Shown: positions 9,791 to 17,697 of the stretch, one piece after another
How the letters are laid out: each line of letters starts with the position of its first letter
Position numbering within the stretch: the stretch's first letter is position 1
Source: JADGHX01 sp963837755
Lineage (GTDB): Bacteria > Pseudomonadota > Gammaproteobacteria > Steroidobacterales > Steroidobacteraceae
Direction of reading: 5' to 3'
Assembly (NCBI GenBank): GCA_963837755.1
Contig: CAWIOP010000001.1
Span: 682,001-746,000, forward strand
Length of the DNA stretch: 64,000 nt
Made by a program: the position numbers and the translations under genes
Notes under the pieces: generated by a model
What the model was told of the DNA's origin: nothing
The model's database searches: none
The model's input: the letters and a program-made list of their open reading frames with translations, nothing else

Positions 9791-9806
9791 CGGCACACGC
9801 CTTGCA
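9791..9806 (+). promoter_or_regulatory. Sigma-54-type promoter for the riboswitch-transporter operon
   Basis: CGGCACACGCCTTGCA matches the sigma-54 consensus with the GGCAC block, exact GG-to-GC spacing and TTGCA intact. Initiation about 12 bases after the GC (near 9817) would begin the transcript just before the first riboswitch helix at 9823, which supports the call. Confidence 0.7.
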
Positions 9807-9822
9807 TCCGTGTTCGCGCAAT

Positions 9823-9958
9823 GTGCGTCTAGGGTTCCGGCTTCGAGCGAGCGCCTCGCGCTCGTGAGAAGTGCCTGGTCCGAGAGAGGCAGTCCCGCGG
9901 CGACCAGCGTCATGGGATACACGGCGGGACAAAAGCCCGGGAGATTGGTGAGGCGCAC
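9823..9958 (+). promoter_or_regulatory. Guanidine-I (ykkC) riboswitch aptamer
   Basis: The conserved blocks of the ykkC class appear in order: CTAGGGTTCCGG at 9829-9840, CTGGTCCGAGAGAGGCA in the middle, then ACGGCGGGACAAAAGCCCGG followed by GAGA ending about 9944. The outer helix closes with GTGCG (9823-9827) and CGCAC (9954-9958). This class senses free guanidine and usually turns genes on. It sits directly upstream of the transporter genes on the same strand and is about 136 nt long. The match to the class is strong by eye; folding was not computed. Confidence 0.9.
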
Positions 9959-10006
9959 GCGCGCCCCGCCTTCTTCCGCGCGCGCGAGCCTCGAACAAGA
10001 AACACC

Positions 10007-10021
10007 CTCCACAGCGTGGAG
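10007..10021 (+). promoter_or_regulatory. Ribosome-binding-site hairpin, probable riboswitch expression platform
   Basis: CTCCAC pairs with GTGGAG around an AGC loop. The GGAG Shine-Dalgarno (10018-10021) of the binding-protein gene, seven bases before its ATG, is inside the stem. It lies 48 nt downstream of the aptamer and there is no U-run, so translational control is the likelier mode. Confidence 0.6.
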
Positions 10022-10028
10022 TGCTCGA

Positions 10029-11123
10029 ATGCGCGCATCGTTCAAACGTCTCATGTCTTCCGTGCTGCTCGTCGCGTGCGTCGCGATCGCAGCCACTCAA
10101 ACCGCCTACGCGGCCGACAGCAGGAAGACGCTTCAAGGTGGCCTGGAGCATCTACGTGGGCTGGATGCCCTGGGACTACGCCGACCAGAGCGGCATCCTC
10201 AAGAAGTGGGCCGACAAGTACGGCATCAAGATCGAGCTCACGCAGATCAACGACTACGTCGAGTCGATCAACCAGTACACCGCCGGCGGCTTCGACGCCT
10301 GCGTGATGACCAACATGGACATGCTGACGATCCCCTCCGCGGGCGGCGTGGATTCCACCGCGCTGATCGTCGGCGACTACTCCAACGGCAACGACGGCGT
10401 GGTGCTCAAGGGCAAGGGCAAGAAGCTCGCCGACATCAAGGGCCAGTCCGTCAATCTGGTCGAGCTGTCGGTGTCGCACTACCTGCTGGCGCGCGGCCTC
10501 GACACCGTCGGCCTGCAAGGAGCGCGACATCAAGGTGGTGAATACCTCTGACGCGGACATCGTCGGCGCCTTGCAACGCCGACGGTGACCGACGGCGGTC
10601 GTCACCTGGAAGCCGCAGCTCGCGGAAGTCACGGCGATGCCGAACACCACGCTGGTGTTCGACTCCAGCAAGATTCCCGGCGAGATCCTCGACCTCATGG
10701 TGGTGAACAGCGCAGACGCTGAAGGCCAACCCGAAGCTCGGCAAGGCGCTGGTGGGCGCGTGGTACGAGACGCTGACGGTGATGCTTGGCAACGATGCGA
10801 AGGCCACCGCGGCGCTCGACTCACATGGCCAAGGCCTCCGGCACCGACCTCGCCGGACTTCAAGAGCCAGCTCGCCACCACCATGCCTGTACGCGACGCC
10901 GGCCGAAGCGCTGTGGCAGTCACGACCAGCCCGACGCTGGTCAAGAAGATGGACCTGGTGCGCAAGTTCTCCTTCAGCCACGGCCTGCTCGGCGAGGGCG
11001 CGAAGTCGGTCGATGCGGTGGGCATCGAGTTTCCCGGCGGCAAGACGCTGGGCGACGCGAAGAACATCAAGATGCGCTTCGATGCGACGCTACATGAAGC
11101 TGGCGGCGGACGGCAAGCTGTAA
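10029..11123 (+). CDS. ABC transporter substrate-binding protein of the urea-carboxylase-linked type, frameshifted
   Basis: Periplasmic binding protein of the NitT/TauT class found beside urea/guanidine carboxylases. The signal peptide MRASFKRLMSSVLLVACVAIAATQTAYAAD leads into VAWSIYVGWMPWDYADQSGILKKWADKYGIKIELTQINDYVESINQYTAGGFDACVMTNMDML and GLLGEGAKSVDAVGIEFPGG. Indels split it into three or more frames, and the reconstructed product is about 364 residues. The ATG at 10029 has its ribosome binding site hidden in a hairpin under the guanidine-I riboswitch, so guanidine is the likely ligand, although automatic annotation would say urea. It is followed after 17 bp by its permease. Confidence 0.88.
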
Positions 11124-11140
11124 CCGCGTCTGAAGTCGCC

Positions 11141-11968
11141 ATGCGCCGACTGATCAACCAGACACCCGGGCGCGGCGAGCGCTGCGCGCTCGGCGCCCTG
11201 CCGTTCATTGTCGCTCGCTGTTCGTTTATGTGATCGCTTCGAACTGCGGCTCGCGGAGAATCCGGACGACAAGCTGCTGCCCTCGCTCGGCCGTCATCGC
11301 GCAGACGCTGATCAGCAACTACGCGTTCGAAGAAGACTCGCGCAGCGGCGAGATCCTGCTCTGGGCCGACACCTGGGCGAGCCTGCGAGCGCATCGGCAT
11401 CGCGCTCGCCATCAGCGCCGCGATCGGGCTGGTGTTCGGCGTGGCCATCGGCGTGATCCCGCTGATCGCGCGCGCATGCTGGCGCCGCTGCATCGCGCGC
11501 GCTGTCGATGATTCCGCCGCTGGCGGTGCTGCCCATCCTGTTCATCGTGCTGGGACTGGACGAGACCGCCAAGGTCGCGCTCATCGTCATCGGCGTCGCG
11601 CCCGTGATCGTCCGCGACCTGGCGCTGCGCGTCGGCGAGCTGCCGCGGAACAGCTGATCAAGGCGCAGACGCTGGGGGCTTCCACCTGGCAGCTCATCCT
11701 GCGCGTGGTGCTGCCGCAGATCTGGCCGCGGCTGATCGACTCGCTGCGCCTGACGCTGGGCTCGGCGTGGCTGTTCCTGATCGCCGCCGAAGCCATCGCC
11801 TCCACCGAAGGGCTGGGCTATCGCATCTTCCTCGTGCGGCGCTACCTCGCCATGGACGTGATCCTGCCGTACGTGGTGTGGATCACGCTGCTGGCCGTCG
11901 CGATCGGACTGGCTGCTGCAGTCGATGCGCGCCCGGGCCTTCCCCTGGGCGGAGCCGGACGCAGCTGA
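11141..11968 (+). CDS. ABC transporter permease (NitT/TauT type), frameshifted
   Basis: Inner-membrane permease of the same importer. The start MRRLINQTPGRGERCALGALPFIVA is followed by a first membrane helix, then LPSLGVIAQTL, LLWADTWASL, IPPLAVLPILFIVLGLDETAKVALIVIGVAPVIVRDLAL, the EAA-like loop EQLIKAQTLGASTWQLILRVVLPQIWPRLIDSLRLTLGSAWLFLIAAEAIAS, and a final helix. Two-base GC insertions (near 11470 and 11500) and one-base events break the frame. The final frame stops at TGA 11966-11968, overlapping the ATPase ATG (TGATG). The EAA loop contacts the ATPase in this family. Function follows the operon: probable guanidine uptake. Confidence 0.85.
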
Positions 11969-12730
11969 TGGCGACGCGTTACCGTCGCAAGGCTGTGGAA
12001 GGAGTACGGCGACCACGTCGTGCTGGAGAACGTGAATCTGGAAGTGGCCGATCACGAGTTCGTCACCATCGTGGGCGCCTCCGGCTGCGGCAAGACCACG
12101 TTCCTCAAGATGCTGCTGGGCATGGAGCAGCCGTACGAAGGGCCAGCTGCTGATCGACGGCAAGCCGATCGTGCCCGAGCCGGGCCCCGACCGCGGCATC
12201 GTGTTCCAGCGCTACTCGCTGTTCCCGCATCTCACGGTGCTGCAAAACGTGCTGCTGGGGCTGGAGTTCGAGCGTTCACGCCTGCTCGGCAAGCTGTTCG
12301 GTGCGCGCCGGCGCAATGCCATGGCGCATGCCAAACAGTTGCTGGAGGCGGTCGGGCTTGGCTCCGTCGCGCGACAGTACCCGGCGCAGCTCTCCGGCGG
12401 CATGCAGCAGCGGCTATCGATTGCGCAGTCGGTGATCCGCAAGCCGAAGATCCTGCTGCTCGATGAGCCCTTCGGCGCGCTCGACCCCGGCATCACCGCT
12501 CGACATGCACAAGCTCATCCTCGAGCTGTGGGCGGACAACGAGATGACCATCTTCATGATCACGCACGACATCAAGGAGAGCTTCCAGCTCGGCACGCGC
12601 CTGCTGGTGTTCGACAAGGCTGCGGCACGATCCCCAGGCTCCCGACGCCTACGGCGCCCGCATCACCTACGACCTGCGACTGAAAGGCCATGCAAAGCGG
12701 GCAGCGCTGGCGGAGGCTCTCCCAGCCTGA
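11968..12730 (+). CDS. ABC transporter ATP-binding protein (NitT/TauT type), frameshifted
   Basis: ATPase of the importer. Visible motifs are Walker A GASGCGKTTF, Q-loop VFQRYSLFPHLTV, signature QLSGGMQQRLSIAQ, Walker B ILLLDEPFGALD and H-loop MITHDIKES. Near the start an indel separates MATRY from LENVNLEVADHEFVTIVGASGCG; others lie near 12145, 12500 and 12625. The most natural C-terminus, ITYDLRLKGHAKRAALAEALPA, ends at 12730, although another frame runs to 12756. It is the last gene of the riboswitch-controlled operon and is followed by a 13-bp stem terminator. About 253 residues. Confidence 0.87.
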
Positions 12731-12756
12731 TCTCGGAAGAGCCGGGGGCGAAATAA

Positions 12757-12788
12757 CGCGGGCCGGAGGCTGACACCTCCGGCCCGCG
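12757..12788. terminator. Bidirectional terminator between convergent genes
   Basis: Perfect 13-bp stem, CGCGGGCCGGAGG / CCTCCGGCCCGCG, with a CTGACA loop. It lies between the 3' ends of the transporter ATPase gene and the EF-hand gene. Neither side has a strong T-run. Confidence 0.7.
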
Positions 12789-12815
12789 CGGGCGTAACGC
12801 TGGAGATTGTGGGAA

Positions 12816-13322
12816 TCAGCGCGGCATGGATCCACCGGGGCGGCCTTTCCTGCGCCCGGCTCCCATCAGATGGCGGGCGGCCGCGAGCTCTTCGGGGCTC
12901 AGCGCGCTGTCCTTGTTGGCATCGAGTTGGTCGAAGTTGCGGGCGACCCTGGGCATGCCGGCGGAGGCCTCTTCTTTCGAGAGCAGGCCGTCGCCGTTCT
13001 TGTCCGCCGCCTTGAAGCGGGCGGCGGCTTCGGCCTTCATCTCCTCGCGGCGGGCTTCGCCGGCGGCGCGCATTTCGTCGCGCGTGATCATGCCGTCGTG
13101 GTTGGCGTCGAACCTCTCGAAGGACTTCGCAATGCGCTCGGCGCTTGCGGCCTTGGCCTCGTCCTGGGTAATTGCGCCGTCACGGTTGGTGTCGAGGCGG
13201 TTGAACCATTCGCCGTCGCCGCGCGGGCCATGGGCCGGCTCCGGCGCAACGGGGTCCGCCGCCAGCAGCGCCGCAGGCGTGAGCGTGACGAGGGCGGCCA
13301 GCAAGACAGATTTTCTGATCAT
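12816..13322 (-). CDS. Exported EF-hand calcium-binding protein
   Basis: A 168-residue secreted or periplasmic protein. The signal peptide MIRKSVLLAALVTLTPAALLAAD is followed by four EF-hand-like loops in two pairs: LDTNRDGAITQDE, FDANHDGMITRDE, ADKNGDGLLSKEE and LDANKDSALSPEE. The first three have the full D-x-D/N-x-D-G-x-I/L-x-x-x-E layout; the fourth has S in place of the central G. A GGAG ribosome binding site sits seven bases before the ATG at 13322. The longer frame to 13478 is not needed. It is divergent from argS across 160 bp. Role unknown beyond calcium binding (inference). Confidence 0.85.
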   Translation of the reverse strand: MIRKSVLLAALVTLTPAALLAADPVAPEPAHGPRGDGEWFNRLDTNRDGAITQDEAKAASAERIAKSFERFDANHDGMITRDEMRAAGEARREEMKAEAAARFKAADKNGDGLLSKEEASAGMPRVARNFDQLDANKDSALSPEELAAARHLMGAGRRKGRPGGSMPR

Positions 13323-13482
13323 GGGAAGCTCCGGGAGAGGTTGGAAGCGCGCCATAACGCAGGGTCGTCGCAGGGGTTTACGCCAAACGGCACGGTCGCC
13401 GCTACACCCCGGCAACCCGCAAGTGCAGCCTGGAGGCGCCGCCTGTAGACTTGCGCGCCTCCTCGCGTCAGGTCCCAACCCT

Positions 13483-15243
13483 TTGAAACCTCAGCTCGAA
13501 CAGCTTCTCCTGGCCGCCTTGCAGAAGCTCGCCGGCACCGTCATTTCCGAAGTGCCCAACGCTTCCGCCGTCACCGTGGAGCGTACGCGCGATGCCCTGC
13601 ACGGCGACTTCGCCACGAACGTGGCCATGCGGCTGGCGAAGGCGGTGGGCAAGAATCCGCGCGAGCTGGCGCAGGCGATCATTGGGGCACTGCCGGCCAA
13701 TCCGTATATCGCCAGGGCCGAAGTGGCGGGCGCCGGCTTCATCAACTTCTTCCTGGTGAAGGATGTCTTCGCGCGCGAGATTCGCCGCATTCATGAGCTC
13801 GGCGACCAATACGGCCGCAGCAACGCGGGCCAGGGCCGCCGCACCATCGTGGAGTTCGTCTCCGCGAACCCCACCGGCCCGCTGCATGTGGCACACGGGC
13901 GGCACGCGGCCTACGGGGCATCGCTCTCGAACGTGCTCGACGCCGCCGGCTACAGAGTGCATCGCGAGTACTACATCAACGACGCGGGTCGGCAGATGGA
14001 CATTCTCGCGTCGAGCCTGTGGCTGCGATATCTGGAAACGTTCGGCGAGACCATCTCCATTCCGGCAAACGGCTACCCCGGCGAATACCTGAAGCCCGTC
14101 GCGCGGAAGCTGCGCGAAGTCGCCGGCGAATCGCTGCGCCGGCCAGCGGCGGATGTGTACAAAGGCCTGCCGCCCGACGAGCCGGCCGGCGGCGACAAAG
14201 AGGTGTACGTCGACGCCGTCATCGAGCGGGTGCGCCAGCTCATCGGCCCTCAGGAATACGCGCGCGTGCTGGAAGTGGCGCTGGAGCAGCTGCTCGGGGA
14301 CATTCGCAACGACCTCGAAGAATTCGGCGTGGTCTTCGACCAGTGGTATTCCGAGCGCTCGCTGGAAACCAGCGGCGCCATCGATCGCGCGCTGGCGAAG
14401 CTGCAGTCGCAAGGCCATCTCTACGAGCAGGATGGCGCCACGTGGTTCCGCGCCTCGGCATTCGGCGACGAGAAAGACCGAGTGGTCGTGCGCGAGAACG
14501 GTCAGAAAACCTACTTCGCCTCCGACATCGCCTACCACTACGACAAGCGCCAGCGCGGCTTCGAGCGGCTCATCGACGTGCTCGGCTCCGGCCACCACGG
14601 CTACATCGCGCGCGTGAAGGCGGGGCTTGCGGCGCTCGGCGAGCCGCCGGATTCGCTCGACGTGCCCATGATCCAGATCGTCACGCTCTACAGCGGCGGC
14701 GAGCAGGTGAAGATGAGCAAGCGCGCCGGGCAGTTCGTTACGCTGAGGCAGCTGCGTGCCGAAGTGGGCAACGACGCGTGCCGGTTCTTTTACCTCCTGC
14801 GCAGCCACGAGCAGAACCTCGACTTCGATCTCGACCTCGCCACCAAGCGTGCGTCGGAGAACCCCGTGTTCTACGTTCAGTATGCGCACGCACGCGTGTC
14901 GAGCGTCATGAAGGAATTGAGCGCTCGCGGCTACACCTTCGACCAGGCGGCGGGGCTCGAGAAGCTGGCGTTGCTCGACAAGCCGTCGGAACAGGCGCTC
15001 ATCACCGAGCTCATGCGCTTCACCGAGACCGTCGAGCAGGCCGCCGCGAATTGCACGCCGCACTCCATCGTTTACTATCTGCGTGAAGTGGCCAATGCAT
15101 TCCACTCCTACTATCAGGCGGAGAAGTGGATCACCGAAGACCCAGACCTGCGTAACGCGCGGTTGACGCTCGTGCAGGCGGCACGGCAGGTCATTCGAAA
15201 CGGCCTGGCCCTGCTCGGCGTCTCGGCCCCGGAGAGCATGTAA
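13483..15243 (+). CDS. argS: Arginyl-tRNA synthetase
   Basis: Class I aminoacyl-tRNA synthetase charging tRNA-Arg in the cytoplasm. The product from the TTG at 13483 is 586 residues, close to the E. coli length (577), and begins LKPQLEQLLLAALQKLAG, the usual N-terminal additional domain. The HIGH-type motif is HVAHGR within FVSANPTGPLHVAHGRHAAYG, and the KMSKS equivalent is KMSKR in GEQVKMSKRAGQFVTLRQL. The C-terminal DALR anticodon-binding domain ends LLGVSAPESM. No ATG or GTG fits family length, so TTG is preferred over the long in-frame extension upstream. The SPOR-domain gene follows immediately with no gap. Confidence 0.95.
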   Translation: MKPQLEQLLLAALQKLAGTVISEVPNASAVTVERTRDALHGDFATNVAMRLAKAVGKNPRELAQAIIGALPANPYIARAEVAGAGFINFFLVKDVFAREIRRIHELGDQYGRSNAGQGRRTIVEFVSANPTGPLHVAHGRHAAYGASLSNVLDAAGYRVHREYYINDAGRQMDILASSLWLRYLETFGETISIPANGYPGEYLKPVARKLREVAGESLRRPAADVYKGLPPDEPAGGDKEVYVDAVIERVRQLIGPQEYARVLEVALEQLLGDIRNDLEEFGVVFDQWYSERSLETSGAIDRALAKLQSQGHLYEQDGATWFRASAFGDEKDRVVVRENGQKTYFASDIAYHYDKRQRGFERLIDVLGSGHHGYIARVKAGLAALGEPPDSLDVPMIQIVTLYSGGEQVKMSKRAGQFVTLRQLRAEVGNDACRFFYLLRSHEQNLDFDLDLATKRASENPVFYVQYAHARVSSVMKELSARGYTFDQAAGLEKLALLDKPSEQALITELMRFTETVEQAAANCTPHSIVYYLREVANAFHSYYQAEKWITEDPDLRNARLTLVQAARQVIRNGLALLGVSAPESM

Positions 15244-15834
15244 ATGGCACGTCCCGCGCCCCGCGTCACCACGCGAGACTACAAGCGCGCCCCGCGCCGC
15301 TCGCCCCTTGATCTCGGCCGCTTCCGTGATCTGGGCATCGGCCTCCTCGCCGGCGTCGTCGTCACCAGCGCACTCTTTATCTACAGGAGTGACGCCAACG
15401 AGACGGCCGAGCCAGACAGCCCGCGCCCTGAGCCTCAGCAGCGCACCGCGCAGACGGCAGACGCGGAGGGCGCCACCGCCAGCGCGGAAAGCGGCGAGCG
15501 CTACGACTTCTACGACATGCTGCCGAACTTCGAAGTGGTAGTGCCGGAAAAAGACCGCGAAGTGAAGCGCGACCAGCGAGCGGCCCGAATCGAGCGGCCC
15601 GGCGTTTACGTGTTGCAGGCGGGCTCATATCGGAACGTGTCGGATGCGGAACGCGTGCGCGCACAGCTCAACCTGCAGGGCATCGCCGCGAAGGTTCAGC
15701 GCGTGGCCGTCGACAACGACGTGTGGCACCGTGTGCGTGTCGGCCCCATCAGCGATCTTGGCGAGTTGAATCGCGTGCGCAAGCAACTGCAGGCCGCCGA
15801 CGTGGACGGGCTGGTGATTCGCGTCGGAGATTGA
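15244..15834 (+). CDS. SPOR-domain protein, FtsN-like
   Basis: A 196-residue bitopic membrane protein. It has a basic cytoplasmic N-terminus (about 1-30), one membrane helix LGIGLLAGVVVTSALFIYR (about 31-50), an acidic Ala/Glu/Pro linker, and a C-terminal SPOR domain (about 118-196): VYVLQAGSYRNVSDAERVRAQLNLQGIAAKVQRV, VWHRVRVGPI, VDGLVIRVGD. SPOR domains bind denuded peptidoglycan at the division septum, so this is a likely FtsN-type division protein. Its ATG directly follows the argS stop, and the argS-SPOR gene pair is common in gammaproteobacteria. Confidence 0.88.
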   Translation: MARPAPRVTTRDYKRAPRRSPLDLGRFRDLGIGLLAGVVVTSALFIYRSDANETAEPDSPRPEPQQRTAQTADAEGATASAESGERYDFYDMLPNFEVVVPEKDREVKRDQRAARIERPGVYVLQAGSYRNVSDAERVRAQLNLQGIAAKVQRVAVDNDVWHRVRVGPISDLGELNRVRKQLQAADVDGLVIRVGD

Positions 15835-15836
15835 GA

Positions 15837-17138
15837 GTGCGCCACGCACGAACCGCGGTGCTCGCCGTCGCGACGTGGCTCGCCTCATGTGCGTCTCAGC
15901 CCGAGCGCGCGGTTCGTCCGCCTTCTGAGCCCGCACCGCCACCGCCGCCGGCGCCTGTGGTGCAGAACGCGGGCGGCGTCACGTTCGCCGCGGTGGGCGA
16001 CATCATGTTGGGCACGGACTACCCCGACAACATCCTGCCCGACGACGATGGCGTTTCGTTCCTCGGCAGCGTCACGCCGGTGCTTGCCGCGGCCGACATC
16101 GCATTCGGCAATCTCGAAGGCGTGTTGATGGATGGCGGCGAGGCGGTGAAGCGCTGCAGGCCCGCGCCGAAGCCAAAAGCGGGGGCCGCGAAAGTGCCGC
16201 CCATGCCGGTGCCGCCACCCCCTCCTCCGTCGAGACCCGAGAGCAAGGTGGCTGGCCCGCCGGTGATTTCCCCGTCCGGCGCACCCTTGCCACCGGCAGC
16301 GAGCGCCACGGACTCAACGACGAATCCTCCGCCCACCGGCGGCAGCTGTTACGTTTTCCGCTCGCCCACGCGCTACGCCAATTTTCTTCGCGATGCCGGC
16401 TTCGACGTGATGAGCCTCGCCAACAATCACGCGCAGGATTTCGGCGACCCCGGGCGGGATTCGAGCATGCGCGCCCTCGACTCGGTGGGCATTCATCATT
16501 CGGGCCGCGAAGGCGATGTGGCCGAGTGGACCACGCGCGGCCGCCGCTTCGCCCTGGTGGCATTCGCGCCGAACGTGGGCTCGCATCAGCTCAACGAGCT
16601 CGATCGCGCGCAGCAAGTCGTCAAAGGTCTCGCCGCGACGCACGACATCGTCATCGTCTCGTTCCATGGCGGCGCCGAGGGCGATGGCGCGTCGAAACTG
16701 CCGTTCGCGCGCGAGAGCTACGCCGGGGAAGATCGGGGCGATGTGGTGGAGTTCGCCCGTGCCACCATCGACGCCGGCGCAGACCTCGTCATTGGACACG
16801 GGCCGCACGTGATGCGCGCCGTTGAGCTGTATCGCGATCGGCTCATCGCCTACAGCCTCGGCAATTTCGCCACGTACTACGGCATCAGCGTGAACGGCAT
16901 CCGTGGCATCTCGGGCGTGCTCGCCACGCGGCTCGCCGACGACGGCCGTTTCATCGACGCGCGATTTGCCCCCACGGTGCAGATTCGCCCGGCCGGCCCA
17001 CAGCCGGACCCCGAGCGACGTGCAGTGATTCAGCTGCGCGACCTGACCGCCGAAGCCTTTCCGGACGGCGCGCTGGAGATCGCGATCGACGGCACCATCA
17101 CGCGCAAGCCCGCTACTGCAGCGGCAACAACCCAGTGA
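15837..17138 (+). CDS. CapA/PgsA-like metallophosphoesterase-fold lipoprotein
   Basis: A 433-residue predicted lipoprotein. From the GTG at 15837 the signal peptide ends with the lipobox LASC. The body matches the bacterial capsule-synthesis CapA family: FAAVGDIMLGTDYP, DIAFGNLEGVL, FDVMSLANNHAQDFG, DIVIVSFHGGAE, ADLVIGHGPHVMRAVELYRDRLIAYSLGNFATYYG. The D, N-H and G-H-x-P-H residues of the metal site are present. A proline-rich insert (about residues 110-165, with PPMPVPPPPPPSRPE) interrupts the fold. CapA proteins are linked to poly-gamma-glutamate export or cell-wall related hydrolysis, but no pgsBC genes are present. The gene begins two bases after the SPOR stop. Its last 26 bases overlap the convergent gene. 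Confidence 0.82.
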   Translation: MRHARTAVLAVATWLASCASQPERAVRPPSEPAPPPPPAPVVQNAGGVTFAAVGDIMLGTDYPDNILPDDDGVSFLGSVTPVLAAADIAFGNLEGVLMDGGEAVKRCRPAPKPKAGAAKVPPMPVPPPPPPSRPESKVAGPPVISPSGAPLPPAASATDSTTNPPPTGGSCYVFRSPTRYANFLRDAGFDVMSLANNHAQDFGDPGRDSSMRALDSVGIHHSGREGDVAEWTTRGRRFALVAFAPNVGSHQLNELDRAQQVVKGLAATHDIVIVSFHGGAEGDGASKLPFARESYAGEDRGDVVEFARATIDAGADLVIGHGPHVMRAVELYRDRLIAYSLGNFATYYGISVNGIRGISGVLATRLADDGRFIDARFAPTVQIRPAGPQPDPERRAVIQLRDLTAEAFPDGALEIAIDGTITRKPATAAATTQ

Positions 17139-17589
17139 TCGCGCCGTTCGTGGAGTTCACGTCCAGCAGAAAGTAGCGGTCATCCGACACGGCCCAGAAC
17201 ACCACGCGCACGACGGGCGGGGTGTGCTCCACTGCAGATTCGAACCAGGCGAATTCCCCGGTGATCCGTTGCCCTTCGATGAGCACCGGGCTTTCGAGTG
17301 TGAAGCGTGGCACGCCGCGCGCGTCGATGAATTCCAGGGCGGTGGCAAAACGCCCGTGCGGCGACGAACGCAGCACCGCCACACTGCGGCGGTCTGGCAG
17401 CAGCTGCGCCGTGAGCCCGTAGAGATGCTCGATTTCGATGCCGCGCCCCTCGCACTCCCATTGCAGCCGGACCACCGTCGAGGACTTCCATCGGCCGGCG
17501 GCCACCTCCATGGCCGCCGGCTGCCGCGAGTGGTCCGCGACAGCGCGGCCATCCGTGCACAGCTCCCGGTATCGCTCAATCGTGTCCAT
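17113..17589 (-). CDS. Conserved hypothetical protein, paralogue A flanking the sigma factor
   Basis: A 158-residue soluble protein of unknown function. It shares clear full-length similarity with the product of 18622-19089: both begin M-x-x-IERYR-LC-DGR, then RWK-S-T-VRLQW-C-G, IEIEHLYGLTAQLLPD, SVAVLRSS, F-ALE-I, RFTL-SP--IEG, GEFAWFES, VVF-----DRYFLLDV, and end in PLQ. The two copies bracket a FliA-type sigma factor gene, the likeliest clue to a shared process. No signal peptide, membrane helix or catalytic motif is visible. Its last 26 bases overlap the convergent CapA-like gene, and it lies 108 bp downstream of the sigma gene on the same strand. Confidence 0.7.
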   Translation of the reverse strand: MDTIERYRELCTDGRAVADHSRQPAAMEVAAGRWKSSTVVRLQWECEGRGIEIEHLYGLTAQLLPDRRSVAVLRSSPHGRFATALEFIDARGVPRFTLESPVLIEGQRITGEFAWFESAVEHTPPVVRVVFWAVSDDRYFLLDVNSTNGAITGLLPLQ

Positions 17590-17697
17590 GGATCACTCGT
17601 CGCCTCGTCCACGACTCAATGGTTGGCACAACCACCAGAAGAGAACTGTAAGCAGCGCGACGCGCATGCCACGTTGCGGCCGCACTTTTGCAATGAG

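Noticed and set aside
9699..10151. ORFs antisense to the divergent regulatory region, including a 111-codon frame
   Set aside because: They lie over the riboswitch and its expression platform, show no recognisable domain and have no ribosome binding site.
3806..12900. Many plus-strand Arg/Ala-rich ORFs opposite the carboxylase genes
   Set aside because: Typical antisense shadows in GC-rich DNA; none shows a domain or a ribosome binding site.
17590..17697. Sigma-28 type promoter upstream of paralogue A
   Set aside because: No TAAA with a properly spaced GCCGATAA-like element was seen on either strand.
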